Shown piece by piece: positions 37,256 to 45,188 of a stretch of DNA of 64,000 nucleotides. The stretch is from NCBI RefSeq assembly GCF_900116145.1, contig NZ_FPAB01000003.1, positions 558,184-622,183 on the forward strand, read 5' to 3'. The position numbers were made by a program, and so were the translations under genes. The notes below the pieces were generated by a model. The model saw only the letters and a list, made by a program, of their open reading frames with translations, made no database searches and was not told the DNA's origin. The stretch's first letter is position 1. Every line of letters starts with the position of its first letter. Origin of the DNA: Streptomyces harbinensis (GTDB lineage: Bacteria; Actinomycetota; Actinomycetes; Streptomycetales; Streptomycetaceae).

Positions 37256-37562
37256 CCGGAAAGCGCCCGAACCCGAACCCGAACCGGAGCCGGAGCCCGA
37301 GCCCGAGCCGGACCCCGAACCGGAGACCGTCTCCTTCGGCTCCGGCACCTACCTCGTCGGCGAGGACATCGAACCCGGCGAATACCGCACCGAAGGCGGC
37401 ACCGACCGCCTGATGGGCGGCTGCTACCGGGCCCGCAACAGCGACGCCTCCGGCGAATTCGACTCCATCATCGCCAACGACTACTTCGAAGGCCCCGGCC
37501 GCGTCACCGTCAACGAAGGCGAATACTCCGAAACCAACGGATGCACCTGGGAACCCGCCTGA
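37256..37562 (+). pseudogene. Remnant of an exported EP-repeat protein C-terminus
   Basis: Just after the aroQ stop a forward frame reads a Pro-Glu repeat and then a compact domain: ETVSFGSGTYLVGEDIEPGE, YRTEG, GGCYRARNSDASGEFDSIIA, FEGPGRVTVNEGEYSETNGCTWEPA, with two Cys. In Streptomyces this domain normally follows a signal or membrane segment. Here the only upstream ATG (37206) lies in aroQ in another frame, gives no signal sequence and has no good ribosome site. It looks like the tail of a gene joined to aroQ by a deletion. Alternatively it may be translated from 37206 as a 118-residue protein. Confidence 0.5.
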
Positions 37563-37605
37563 CCCACCCCACCGAGAGCCGTCCGGCCCCGTCCCATTTG
37601 GCAGC

Positions 37606-40137
37606 ATGAGCACCATGGCCACACTGACGCGTGACGAAGCCCGGACCCGGGCCGGACAGCTCCAGGTCCACACCTACACCATCGACCTCGACTTCACCCG
37701 AGGCGACACCACCTTCGCCTCCACCACCACCGTGCGCTTCGCCACCCGCCCGGACGCCACGAACACCGAGGCCGCCACCGACACCTTCATCGAAATCCGG
37801 CCCCACACCCTCCACCGCGCCACCCTCGACGGACACGACCTCGACCCCGGCACCCTCGTCGACGGCCGCCTCCCCCTCACCGGCCTCACCCCCGGCGACC
37901 ACGAACTCACCGTCCTCGCCGACATGCCCTACTCCCACACCGGCGAAGGCATGCACCGCTTCACCGACCCCGCCGACGGCCTCACCTACCTCTACAGCAT
38001 GTGCTGCATGACCGACAGCCCACTGGTCTACGCCGCCTTCGACCAACCCGACCTCAAAGCCACCTTCGACGTCACCGTCACCGCCCCCGAGGACTGGACC
38101 GTCCTCGGCAACGGCATCGCCACCCCCGTCGCCGGCGCCCCCGGCCGCTGGCGCTGCGCCACCACCCCACCCATCAGCACCTACCTCATGGCCGTCGCCG
38201 CCGGCCCCTACCACTCCGTACGCACCGAACACGCCGGACTCCCCTTCGGCATCCACGTACGCCGCTCACTCGCCCCCCACCTCGACCGCGACGCCGACGA
38301 AATCCTCGGCATCACCCGCGCCGTCTTCGACCGCTACGCCGACATCCTCGACGAGCCCTACCCCTTCGACTCCTACGACCAGGCCTTCGTCCCCGAATTC
38401 AACGCCGGCGCCATGGAGAACCCCGGACTCGTCACCCTCCGGGACGAATACATCTACCGCTCCGCCGTCACCGACACCCAACGCCAACTCCGCGGCGTCG
38501 TCATCGCCCACGAAATGGCCCACATGTGGTTCGGCGACCTCGTCACCCTCCGCTGGTGGGACGACATCTGGCTCAACGAGTCCTTCGCCGAGTTCATGGG
38601 CTACCAGACCCTCGCCGACGCCGTCCCCACCTACACCCCCTGGACCGAATTCGCCGTCGACCGCAAAGCCTGGGGCTACGACGCCGACCAGCGCCCCACC
38701 ACCCACCCCGTCGCCCCCGAACCCGACGGCGTCCCCGACACCGCCTCCGCCTGGCTCAACTTCGACGGCATCTCCTACGCCAAAGGCGCCTCCGCCCTCC
38801 GCCAACTCGTCACCTGGCTCGGCCAGGACACCTTCCTCGCCGGCGTCAACGACCACTTCGCCCGCCACCGCTTCGGCAACGCCACCCTCGCCGACTTCAT
38901 CGACGCCATGGCCCGCGCCTCCGGCCGCGACGTCCACGCCTGGGCCGACGCCTGGCTGCGCACCAGCGGACCCGACCTCCTCACCCCCGACATCACACAG
39001 AACCCAGCACCGGACACCAACTGGACCCTGACCCTCCACCACCAGGGCAACCGTCCCCACCGCCTCCGCATCGGCACCTACGACGGCGCCCAGCACCGCG
39101 CCACCCACGACATCGAACTCACCGCCGACCAGCCCACCACCACCCTCACCGCCCCCGGCAACCGCCCCGACCTCCTCATCGTCAACGACGGCGACCTCAC
39201 CTACGCCAAAGTACGACTCGACCCCTGCTCCTGGACCACCGCCCAGCACGTCCTCTCCCAACTCCCCGACCCACTCAGCCGCACCGTCGTATGGAACGCC
39301 GCCCGCGACATGGTCCGCGACGCCGAACTCCCCCCACACGCCTACCTGGAAGCCGCCCGCCGCCACCTGCCCACCGAACCCGAAACCGCCATCGTCGAAA
39401 GCGTCATCGCCTTCGCCACCACCCAGATCACCGACCGCTACCTCGCCGGCGAAGAACCCGCCCGCACCGAAGCACTCGCCCTGCTCACCGAACTCGCCAC
39501 CGACCTCGCCCACCACGCCACACAACGCCAGGACGACGCCAAACACCTCATCGCCCAGCGCACCGCCATCCGCAGCGCCACCGGCGAAGCACCCCTGCGC
39601 ACCTGGCTCGCCGACGACACCGCCGGCCGCGACCCCGAACTGCGCTGGCAGATCCTCTACCGGCTCGCCACCCTCGGCGCCACCGACGAAACCGAAATCC
39701 GCGCCGAAGCCGAACGCGACCCCAGCGCGAAAGGCGAAGAAGGAGCCGCCCGCTGCCTGGCCGCCCTCCCCGACCCCCAAGCCAAAGCCACCGCCTGGCA
39801 CGCCCTCTTCGACCCCGCCGACACCCTCTCCAACTACCTCTTCACCGCCACGGCCCAAGGCTTCTGGCAACCGGAAGAACGCCAACGCGACCTGCTGCGC
39901 CCCTACGTCGAACGCTACTTCCCGGCAGCCGCCGCCGTCGCCACCCGCCGAGGCCACGCCCTGGCAGTGGCCACGGCACGCCACGCCTTCCCCCACCCCT
40001 TCACGGACCACACCACCCTCACCCTCGCGGAAGCGGCCCTGCGGGAACCCCTGCCACCGGCACTCCACCGCAAACTGACCGACGAAACAGACGACCTCCG
40101 CCGCGCCCTCCACGTCCGCGAACGCCCCTGGGCGTGA
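37606..40137 (+). CDS. pepN: Aminopeptidase N (M1 family)
   Basis: 843 residues, standard for actinobacterial PepN. It removes N-terminal residues from peptides in the cytosol. The exopeptidase motif is FNAGAMENPGLVT (GAMEN) and the zinc site is VIAHEMAHMWFGDLVTLRWW with the third ligand in LNESFAEFMGYQ, about residues 302-326. The family Tyr region GISYAKGASALRQL is present, then an all-helical C-terminal domain (ERAP1-like). Start at 37606 or the nearby ATG at 37615; both fit. Its codon use is strikingly C-ending. A 19-bp hairpin follows. Confidence 0.96.
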   Translation: MSTMATLTRDEARTRAGQLQVHTYTIDLDFTRGDTTFASTTTVRFATRPDATNTEAATDTFIEIRPHTLHRATLDGHDLDPGTLVDGRLPLTGLTPGDHELTVLADMPYSHTGEGMHRFTDPADGLTYLYSMCCMTDSPLVYAAFDQPDLKATFDVTVTAPEDWTVLGNGIATPVAGAPGRWRCATTPPISTYLMAVAAGPYHSVRTEHAGLPFGIHVRRSLAPHLDRDADEILGITRAVFDRYADILDEPYPFDSYDQAFVPEFNAGAMENPGLVTLRDEYIYRSAVTDTQRQLRGVVIAHEMAHMWFGDLVTLRWWDDIWLNESFAEFMGYQTLADAVPTYTPWTEFAVDRKAWGYDADQRPTTHPVAPEPDGVPDTASAWLNFDGISYAKGASALRQLVTWLGQDTFLAGVNDHFARHRFGNATLADFIDAMARASGRDVHAWADAWLRTSGPDLLTPDITQNPAPDTNWTLTLHHQGNRPHRLRIGTYDGAQHRATHDIELTADQPTTTLTAPGNRPDLLIVNDGDLTYAKVRLDPCSWTTAQHVLSQLPDPLSRTVVWNAARDMVRDAELPPHAYLEAARRHLPTEPETAIVESVIAFATTQITDRYLAGEEPARTEALALLTELATDLAHHATQRQDDAKHLIAQRTAIRSATGEAPLRTWLADDTAGRDPELRWQILYRLATLGATDETEIRAEAERDPSAKGEEGAARCLAALPDPQAKATAWHALFDPADTLSNYLFTATAQGFWQPEERQRDLLRPYVERYFPAAAAVATRRGHALAVATARHAFPHPFTDHTTLTLAEAALREPLPPALHRKLTDETDDLRRALHVRERPWA

Positions 40138-40210
40138 GGCAGGGCTCCGCCCGGCAGCGGGGCGCCCGCGCGGCGGGGCGGTCGCGCGGCGGGGCGCCGG
40201 GCGGTGCGGC

Positions 40211-40250
40211 GCCCGGTTGGGGCAGGGCCCAGGCCCTGCCCCAACCGGGC
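40211..40250 (+). terminator. Very strong hairpin after pepN
   Basis: 19 bases (40211-40229) pair perfectly with 40232-40250 across only two bases (CA). It lies 74 bases past the pepN stop and 37 before the CRISPR array, and may isolate the array from pepN transcription on either strand. Confidence 0.7.
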
Positions 40251-40286
40251 TGGCCCGCTGCGCGGGCGGCCGGAAGCGTGAAGCGG

Positions 40287-40498
40287 GTAGTACCCCCGCG
40301 CCTGCGGGGAGGACCCGGTGGTCCACGTCTGGCTCGTCTACGACCGCGGAACACCCCCCGCGCCTGCGGGGAGGACGCGTCGAACCGAGACTTCAGGCCG
40401 GTCGGATCCGGAACACCCCCGCGCCTGCGGGGAGGACGCTGTCGTTCGTTCGATCTCTCGCTCAATCTCCGGAACACCCCCGCGCCTGCGGGGAGGAC
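40287..40498 (-). CRISPR. Small type I-E-like CRISPR array (4 repeats, 3 spacers), no cas genes in window
   Basis: Repeats lie at 40470-40498, 40409-40437, 40347-40376 and a degenerate one at 40287-40314; the spacing is 61-62 bases. Read leftward the repeat starts GTCCTCCCCGC and ends GGGTGTTCCG, matching the I-E form (GTGTTCCCCGC in E. coli, -CCG end), and contains the usual short GC palindrome. The three spacers (40438-40469, 40377-40408, 40315-40346) are 32 bases each and all different. The second repeat has one extra C. The worst repeat is at the left, which fits the leader-distal end of a leftward array. No cas gene lies within 20 kb either side. Expression and function are unproven. Confidence 0.9.
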
Positions 40499-40588
40499 CC
40501 TTTTTGAGCTGGGGTTTAGTGAGGGCTTTGCCATTCCTTTGCTGGCTCACTGTGGTGCATCGGTTGAAGGGTAGCGGGTGGCACGTCT
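40499..40588 (-). promoter_or_regulatory. Probable CRISPR leader
   Basis: The 90 bases next to the best repeat are clearly less GC-rich than their surroundings, with a run of five T (A on the array strand) immediately before the first repeat, then TTTGCCATTCCTTTG. I-E arrays carry such a leader with promoter and integration signals on this side. Position and composition are the only evidence. Confidence 0.45.
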
Positions 40589-41045
40589 GTTGCGTCCGAG
40601 GCTGCTCCTGGTGGGGTGGGTGGGTGCGGGTTCATGCGGCGCGGGAGGGTGGGGGGTTGTTGTTTCGTGTCCCCATGCCCTGTCCGTGCTTGCGGGGTTG
40701 GGGTTACGACAAGGCAGCGGCGGGAGGGGTGGGGTGGTGGGTGGCCCCGCCGTCGTGACCGAGGCGGCTGCTCGACCCGATACAGGTTCCGCCTGCCCGG
40801 CGCAGGGACTGACCAGTGGTCTAGGGACGGTTCGTGGGTGGGGGTGCAGGTAGCGCGCACCTGCCCTGGCCGCACGTCCGTGCGGTAGTGGCCGTGCGCT
40901 GGGCTGATGCGCTCGCGGATGATCCACCATCGCTCCGCCCGGGGTGATCGGCCGCCGCGCCACGTGACGCGGGGCCTACCGGTTTCGCCGCCGACGCTCT
41001 TCGCGTCGCGGGGTTGGTCGTGTCACGGGCGCCAGCTGCCGCGAA
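40589..41045 (+). repeat. Left arm of a long inverted repeat (IR-L)
   Basis: 457 bases that pair with 41420-41875 in inverse orientation. By eye the arms agree at about 90%, with a single one-base length difference. The outer 196 bases match at about 90%, the inner 103 at about 80%, and the middle 158 bases (40785-40942) are identical. Inside this core are hairpins at 40846-40864 (GCAGGT/ACCTGC) and 40870-40885 (CCGCACG/CGTGCGG). Both strands have open frames of 70-140 codons, but substitutions are not concentrated at third positions in any of them and the products are low-complexity Pro/Arg/Gly, so I do not call a gene. Confidence 0.85.
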
Positions 41046-41419
41046 GGGACCAGGGTGATGGGAGAAGGTGCTGGAGTGACACTTTCTCATCACTTTCGGG
41101 GAGGTGACGCGGCCCGAAAGCCGCAGCGAAGGATTCCCAGAAAGCGGTGTGCTGATTCGGTCAAGAGGCGAGGAAATCCGGTCATCGCGGCAAGGGTCTC
41201 TCGTTCGTGATGCGTTTTGATGCGGGGAGGTGGTGTTCGCTGGGTGGTGCTCGGCATTTCTCCGCGCGAACGACGTGCTCTCTGCTGCCGACCTGATGCG
41301 AAAGACCGAGTGATCGAATCCGTCGAAGATGAGGGCATGTATTGATCGCAGAGGATCGAAAGTGGCATGGCGCTTGTTGCCCGGCCCGAAACGTGAGGTG
41401 AATGTGCTGCCCTGGCCCG
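41046..41419. other. Spacer between the inverted repeats, 374 bases without a recognised gene
   Basis: Lower in GC than anything nearby apart from the CRISPR leader. It carries the direct pair CACTTTC-TCAT-CACTTTC at about 41080-41097 and several GATCG-rich short repeats (around 41312-41357). Open frames crossing it (for example 41182-41631 on the minus strand) are compositionally unlike proteins. It might hold two outward promoters or a small RNA; nothing definite is seen. Confidence 0.4.
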
Positions 41420-41875
41420 TTCGCGGCAGCTGGTGCCCGTGACACGACCAACCCCGGGACATGAGGAGCGTCGGGGGCGAGACAAGGGGGCCCCGCGTCA
41501 GGTGGCGCGGCGGTCACCGGGACCGGGCGGAGCGATGGTGGATCATCCGCGAGCGCATCAGCCCAGCGCACGGCCACTACCGCACGGACGTGCGGCCAGG
41601 GCAGGTGCGCGCTACCTGCACCCCCACCCACGAACCGTCCCTAGACCACTGGTCAGTCCCTGCGCCGGGCAGGCGGAACCCGCATCGGGTCGAGCAGCCG
41701 CCTCGGTCACGACGGCGGGGCCACCCACCACCCCACCCCCCCCGCCGCTGCCTTGTCGTAACCCCAACCCCGCAAGCACGTGCAGGGCATGGGGGGACGA
41801 AAGGTGAGGGCCCACCCTCCTGTGCCGCATGAACCCGCACCCGACAACCGAACCAGGAGCAACCTCGGACGCAAC
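41420..41875 (-). repeat. Right arm of the long inverted repeat (IR-R)
   Basis: 456 bases, inverted copy of IR-L; identical core at 41523-41680. Its inner end is the same CCAGCTGCCGCGAA as IR-L and the outer end the same GTTGCGTCCGAGG. No target duplication is seen outside the two outer ends (CGTCT on the left, CCAAGG on the right), so a simple insertion-sequence origin is not shown. The 136 bases from here to the next gene are plain and probably carry its promoter; no iron-box sequence was found there. Confidence 0.85.
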
Positions 41876-42011
41876 CAAGGCCCCGAACTTGGCGGGAAGC
41901 CACACCCCCCGCGTCACCCGTACGGGGGAAGAATGGCGTTCCGTGGGATCGGTGGCCCGCGTGGCGCGTAGCTTGTGGCCACTCATCCGCCCTCGTTGAA
42001 AGGGCTCTCCC

Positions 42012-43499
42012 ATGCCCGCCTCACCGCCCCATGACCCCACCCTGCTGGCCGGCGGCGCCGCCGGATCGCGTGCGTTGGGGCCGCTCGTCGAGACCGTGCT
42101 CGCCGCCCTCGCCGAGGGTGCCGCCGCCCGGTGCGGGCCACTGCCCGGCGGGGGACCGGACGGGGTGGCGAGACGGGTCGCCGACCGCGGCACCCCGGTA
42201 CTGCCCGAGCAGGGGCAGGGGGCTCATGACGCACTGCGCGAGTTGGTGGGGGTGCTCGCCGAGGGCGCGGCCGATCCGGCCGATCCGCACTGCGCGGCCC
42301 ATCTGCACTGCCCGCCGCTCGCCGTGGCCACCGCCGCCGATCTGGCGGCCTCCGCGCTCAATCCGTCGATGGACTCCTGGGACCAGGCCCCCGCCGCCTC
42401 CGCCCTCGAAGAGCGGGTGACCGCCGGGATCGGTGCCCTGGTCCACCCGGACGGCACGGCCCCGGACGCGCTGGTCACCACGGGCGGCACCGAGTCCAAC
42501 CTGCTCGGTGTCCTCCTCGCCCGCGAGGCACACGGCCCGCGCGTGCGGCTGGTCTGCGGCGCAGCCGCGCACCACAGCGTCCACCGCGCGGCCTGGCTGC
42601 TCGGGCTCCCCGAGCCGCTGGTGGTCCCCACCCCCCAGGGCGTACTCGACCCGGCCGCCGTCGACGAGGCGCTGACCCGGCTGGACGCGCTGGAGTGCCC
42701 CGCCCCGGACCGGCCGTCTCCCGCCGTGGTCGTCGCGACCGCCGGGACCACCGACACCGGCGCCGTCGATCCGCTCGCCGCCCTCGCCGACGTGGTGGCC
42801 GCCCACCGCCACCGGCGCCCCGTCACCCTGCACGTGGACGCCGCCTACGGCGGCCCGCTGCTGTTCAGCGACCGCCACCGGCCCCGGGTCGCCGGGATCG
42901 AACGGGCCGATTCCGTGACGCTCGATCTGCACAAGCTCGGCTGGCAGCCGGTCGCCGCCGGCCTGCTGACGGTGCCCGACCGCTCCGCGCTGGCACCGCT
43001 GGGCCACCGCGCCGACTACCTGAACGCGGACGACGACACCGAAGCCGGCCTCCCCGACCTCCTCGGCCGCTCCATCCGCACCACCCGCCGCCCCGACATC
43101 CTCAAAATCGCCGTCACCCTGCGCGCCCTCGGCCGGCACGGCCTGGGCGCGCTGGTGGACGCGGTGTGCGCCACCGCCGAGGAGTTCGCCGATCTGATCG
43201 AGGCCGAACCCCGGCTGCGGCTGCGCGCCCGCCCCGGGATCAGCACCGTGCTGTTCCGCCCGCACGGCGCCACCGACGCCCAGGTCGCCACCATCCGCCG
43301 CCGCCTGCTCCACGAAGGGCAGGCCGTACTCGGCCGGGCCCGCGTCCCCGACCCCGCCACCGGCCGGCCCGTGCTGTGGCTGAAGGCCACCCTCCTCAAC
43401 CCGCACGCCCACAGCAGCGATCTGCACGGCCTGCTCAAGCTGGTCCTCGACCAGCACGACCTCCCCGCCGACCTCCGCCCTCAGGACCCGCCGCGATGA
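42012..43499 (+). CDS. Pyridoxal-dependent decarboxylase, DesA-like (lysine decarboxylase)
   Basis: 495 residues; fold-type I group II decarboxylase like DesA, which makes cadaverine for desferrioxamine siderophores. Key parts: HLHCPPLAVATAADLAASALNPSMDSWDQAPAA near the start, TTGGTESNLLGVLLARE, HVDAAYGGPLLFS and the cofactor Lys in TLDLHKLGWQPVAAGLL. AAAGGG precedes the ATG. The stop overlaps the next start in ATGA, coupling it to an N-hydroxylase. Glutamate or tyrosine decarboxylase is less likely because of the DesB-like partner. No DesC or DesD gene follows. Confidence 0.85.
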   Translation: MPASPPHDPTLLAGGAAGSRALGPLVETVLAALAEGAAARCGPLPGGGPDGVARRVADRGTPVLPEQGQGAHDALRELVGVLAEGAADPADPHCAAHLHCPPLAVATAADLAASALNPSMDSWDQAPAASALEERVTAGIGALVHPDGTAPDALVTTGGTESNLLGVLLAREAHGPRVRLVCGAAAHHSVHRAAWLLGLPEPLVVPTPQGVLDPAAVDEALTRLDALECPAPDRPSPAVVVATAGTTDTGAVDPLAALADVVAAHRHRRPVTLHVDAAYGGPLLFSDRHRPRVAGIERADSVTLDLHKLGWQPVAAGLLTVPDRSALAPLGHRADYLNADDDTEAGLPDLLGRSIRTTRRPDILKIAVTLRALGRHGLGALVDAVCATAEEFADLIEAEPRLRLRARPGISTVLFRPHGATDAQVATIRRRLLHEGQAVLGRARVPDPATGRPVLWLKATLLNPHAHSSDLHGLLKLVLDQHDLPADLRPQDPPR

Positions 43500-44920
43500 C
43501 CACCCAGCAGCCCTACGACCTCGCCGGCATCGGCATCGGCCCCGCCAACCTCTCCCTGGCCGCCCTCGCCCACACCCAGCCGGGACTCACCGCCGCCTGG
43601 TACGAACAGCGCCCCGCCTTCCACTGGCACCCCGGCCTGCTCATCGAAGGCGCCACCCTCCAGGTGCCGTTCCTCGCCGACCTGGTGACTCTGGCCGACC
43701 CCACCAACCCGTGGAGCTTCCTCAACTACCTCCGGCACCACCAGCGGCTGTACCCCTTCTACCTCTCCGAACGCTTCCACAGCCCGCGCGCCGAGTACGA
43801 CGACTACTGCCGCTGGGTCAGCCGCGGCCTGCCCTCCCTCCGTTTCGGGCACCACGTCGACGCCGTCCGCTGGGACGCCGCCCAGGGCCTGTTCGGCATC
43901 GACTACACCCGCCTCGGCCCCGACGGGGAGGCCGAGGCGGTCGGCCGCGCCCACGCCCGCAACCTGGCCATCGGCATCGGCACCGCTCCGCACATCCCCG
44001 GGCCGCTGCGTCCGCTCGCCGAACGCCCGGTGGTCCCCGTCATCCACTCGGCCGACTACCTCGACCACCGCGAACGGCTGCTGGCCGCCGCCCACATCAC
44101 CGTCATCGGCTCCGGCCAGTCCGGCGCCGAGGTCTTCCTCGACCTGCTGCGCCACCGCCCGCCCGGACGCGAACGGCTGCACTGGATCACCCGCACCCCG
44201 GCGTTCGCACCCATGGAGTACAGCAAGCTCGGCCTGGAACACTTCACCCCCGACTACACCCGCTACTTCCACGCGCTGCCCGAGCAGCGGCGCGACGAAC
44301 TGGTGGCGCGTCAGTGGCAGTTGCACAAGGCCATCGATCACCAGACGCTGGCCGACATCCACGACGAGCTGTACCGGCACAGCATCGGCGGCGGCTGGCC
44401 GGACGTGGTGCTCACCCCCGGGGTGAGCGTCCGCACAGCGGGCCGGATCGGCACCACACAGGTCGAACTGCACCTGGACCACGCGGAGCAGGGCGAGCGG
44501 TCCCGGCTGGTGACGGAGGCGGTGGTGATGGCGACCGGCTACCGGGAACGTCCGCTCGACCCGCTGCTGGCCGCGCTCGACCCGCTGCTGCACCGGGACG
44601 CGGCGGGCCGGATCACGGTGGACGAACGCTACCGGCTCGGCCTGGACCGGGAGGTGACCGGCTCGGTGTACGTCCTCAACGCGGAACGGCACACCCACGG
44701 TGTCGGCGCACCGGACCTCGGGCTGGTCGCGCACCGGAGCGCCACCATCCTCAACTCGGTGACGGGGGAGGAGCGGTACCGGCTGCCGGAGCGGAGCGCG
44801 TTCACCACCTTCGGGCTGCGGCCCGGCGGTGGCGGGGAGGAGACGCCGGGCGGCGGGGCCGCCGGTGCCGGTGCCGGGGCCGGCGGGCAGCGGCAGGGGG
44901 CACGGCGGGTGAGCGTCTGA
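43496..44920 (+). CDS. Lysine/ornithine N-monooxygenase, DesB-like
   Basis: 474 residues from the ATG overlapping the decarboxylase stop; the longer frame from 42695 is a shadow. FAD motif DLAGIGIGPANLSLAALA, then FHWHPGLLIEGATLQVPFLADLVTLADPTNPWSFLNYL, typical of siderophore N-hydroxylases; NADPH motif ITVIGSGQSGAEVFLDLL; C-terminal ATGYRERP and VYVLNAERHTHGVGAPDLGLVAHRSATIL. Uses NADPH and oxygen to hydroxylate cadaverine or lysine side-chain nitrogen. The Gly/Ala-rich tail is dispensable-looking. With the DesA-like gene it gives the first two steps of a hydroxamate pathway, whose acylation and condensation genes are absent here. Confidence 0.9.
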   Translation: MTTQQPYDLAGIGIGPANLSLAALAHTQPGLTAAWYEQRPAFHWHPGLLIEGATLQVPFLADLVTLADPTNPWSFLNYLRHHQRLYPFYLSERFHSPRAEYDDYCRWVSRGLPSLRFGHHVDAVRWDAAQGLFGIDYTRLGPDGEAEAVGRAHARNLAIGIGTAPHIPGPLRPLAERPVVPVIHSADYLDHRERLLAAAHITVIGSGQSGAEVFLDLLRHRPPGRERLHWITRTPAFAPMEYSKLGLEHFTPDYTRYFHALPEQRRDELVARQWQLHKAIDHQTLADIHDELYRHSIGGGWPDVVLTPGVSVRTAGRIGTTQVELHLDHAEQGERSRLVTEAVVMATGYRERPLDPLLAALDPLLHRDAAGRITVDERYRLGLDREVTGSVYVLNAERHTHGVGAPDLGLVAHRSATILNSVTGEERYRLPERSAFTTFGLRPGGGGEETPGGGAAGAGAGAGGQRQGARRVSV

Positions 44921-44969
44921 GCGTCCGGGCCGCTCCCGCGAGCCGGTCCCGCGAGCCGCGCCCCGTACC

Positions 44970-45003
44970 GGGTGCGCCCCCGGTGTACGCCGGGCGCGCA
45001 CCC
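44970..45003 (+). terminator. Terminator of the DesA/DesB-like pair
   Basis: A 14-bp stem with one mismatch (44970-44983 with 44990-45003) and a six-base loop (TGTACG), 50 bases past the stop. The 185 bases from there to pyk fall to lower GC just before the start (TTGTCAATGCCTCTTTAATT near 45105-45125) and should hold the pyk promoter. Confidence 0.65.
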
Positions 45004-45188
45004 GGCGCGGCAATTCCGGGGCGAATCCGGCCGAATATTCCGAACATATGCCGCCCGGAAATGCGGCGCGGCTCAGAAGAGCAGGCTTCTGCTCATGAGG
45101 GGAGTTGTCAATGCCTCTTTAATTTGCGGTCGTTGCCTGGTCACTTTCCGATAGCTCTCTACCCGCTGGTACGTCCTACTGTTGAGGT

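Noticed and set aside
37206..37562. Complete lipoprotein gene starting in aroQ
   Set aside because: No signal peptide, no proper ribosome site and start in the middle of another coding frame; kept as a remnant instead.
40547..41807. Mirrored open frames in the two inverted-repeat arms (for example 40547-40963 minus and 41433-41807 plus, sharing MVDHPRAHQPSARPLPHGRA)
   Set aside because: Similarity follows DNA identity in every frame; substitutions are not codon-structured, products are Pro/Arg/Ala low complexity and no ribosome site supports them.
40589..41875. Streptomyces telomere or linear-plasmid end
   Set aside because: The core length is similar to telomere cores but the characteristic GC-TTC-GC hairpin palindromes are absent and the locus is internal between housekeeping genes.
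40583..41881. Target-site duplication flanking the inverted repeats
   Set aside because: Bases just outside the two outer ends do not match each other in direct orientation.
41876..42011. Iron box (DmdR/IdeR type) before the DesA-like gene
   Set aside because: No sequence near TTAGGTTAGGCTAACCTAA or its halves was found.
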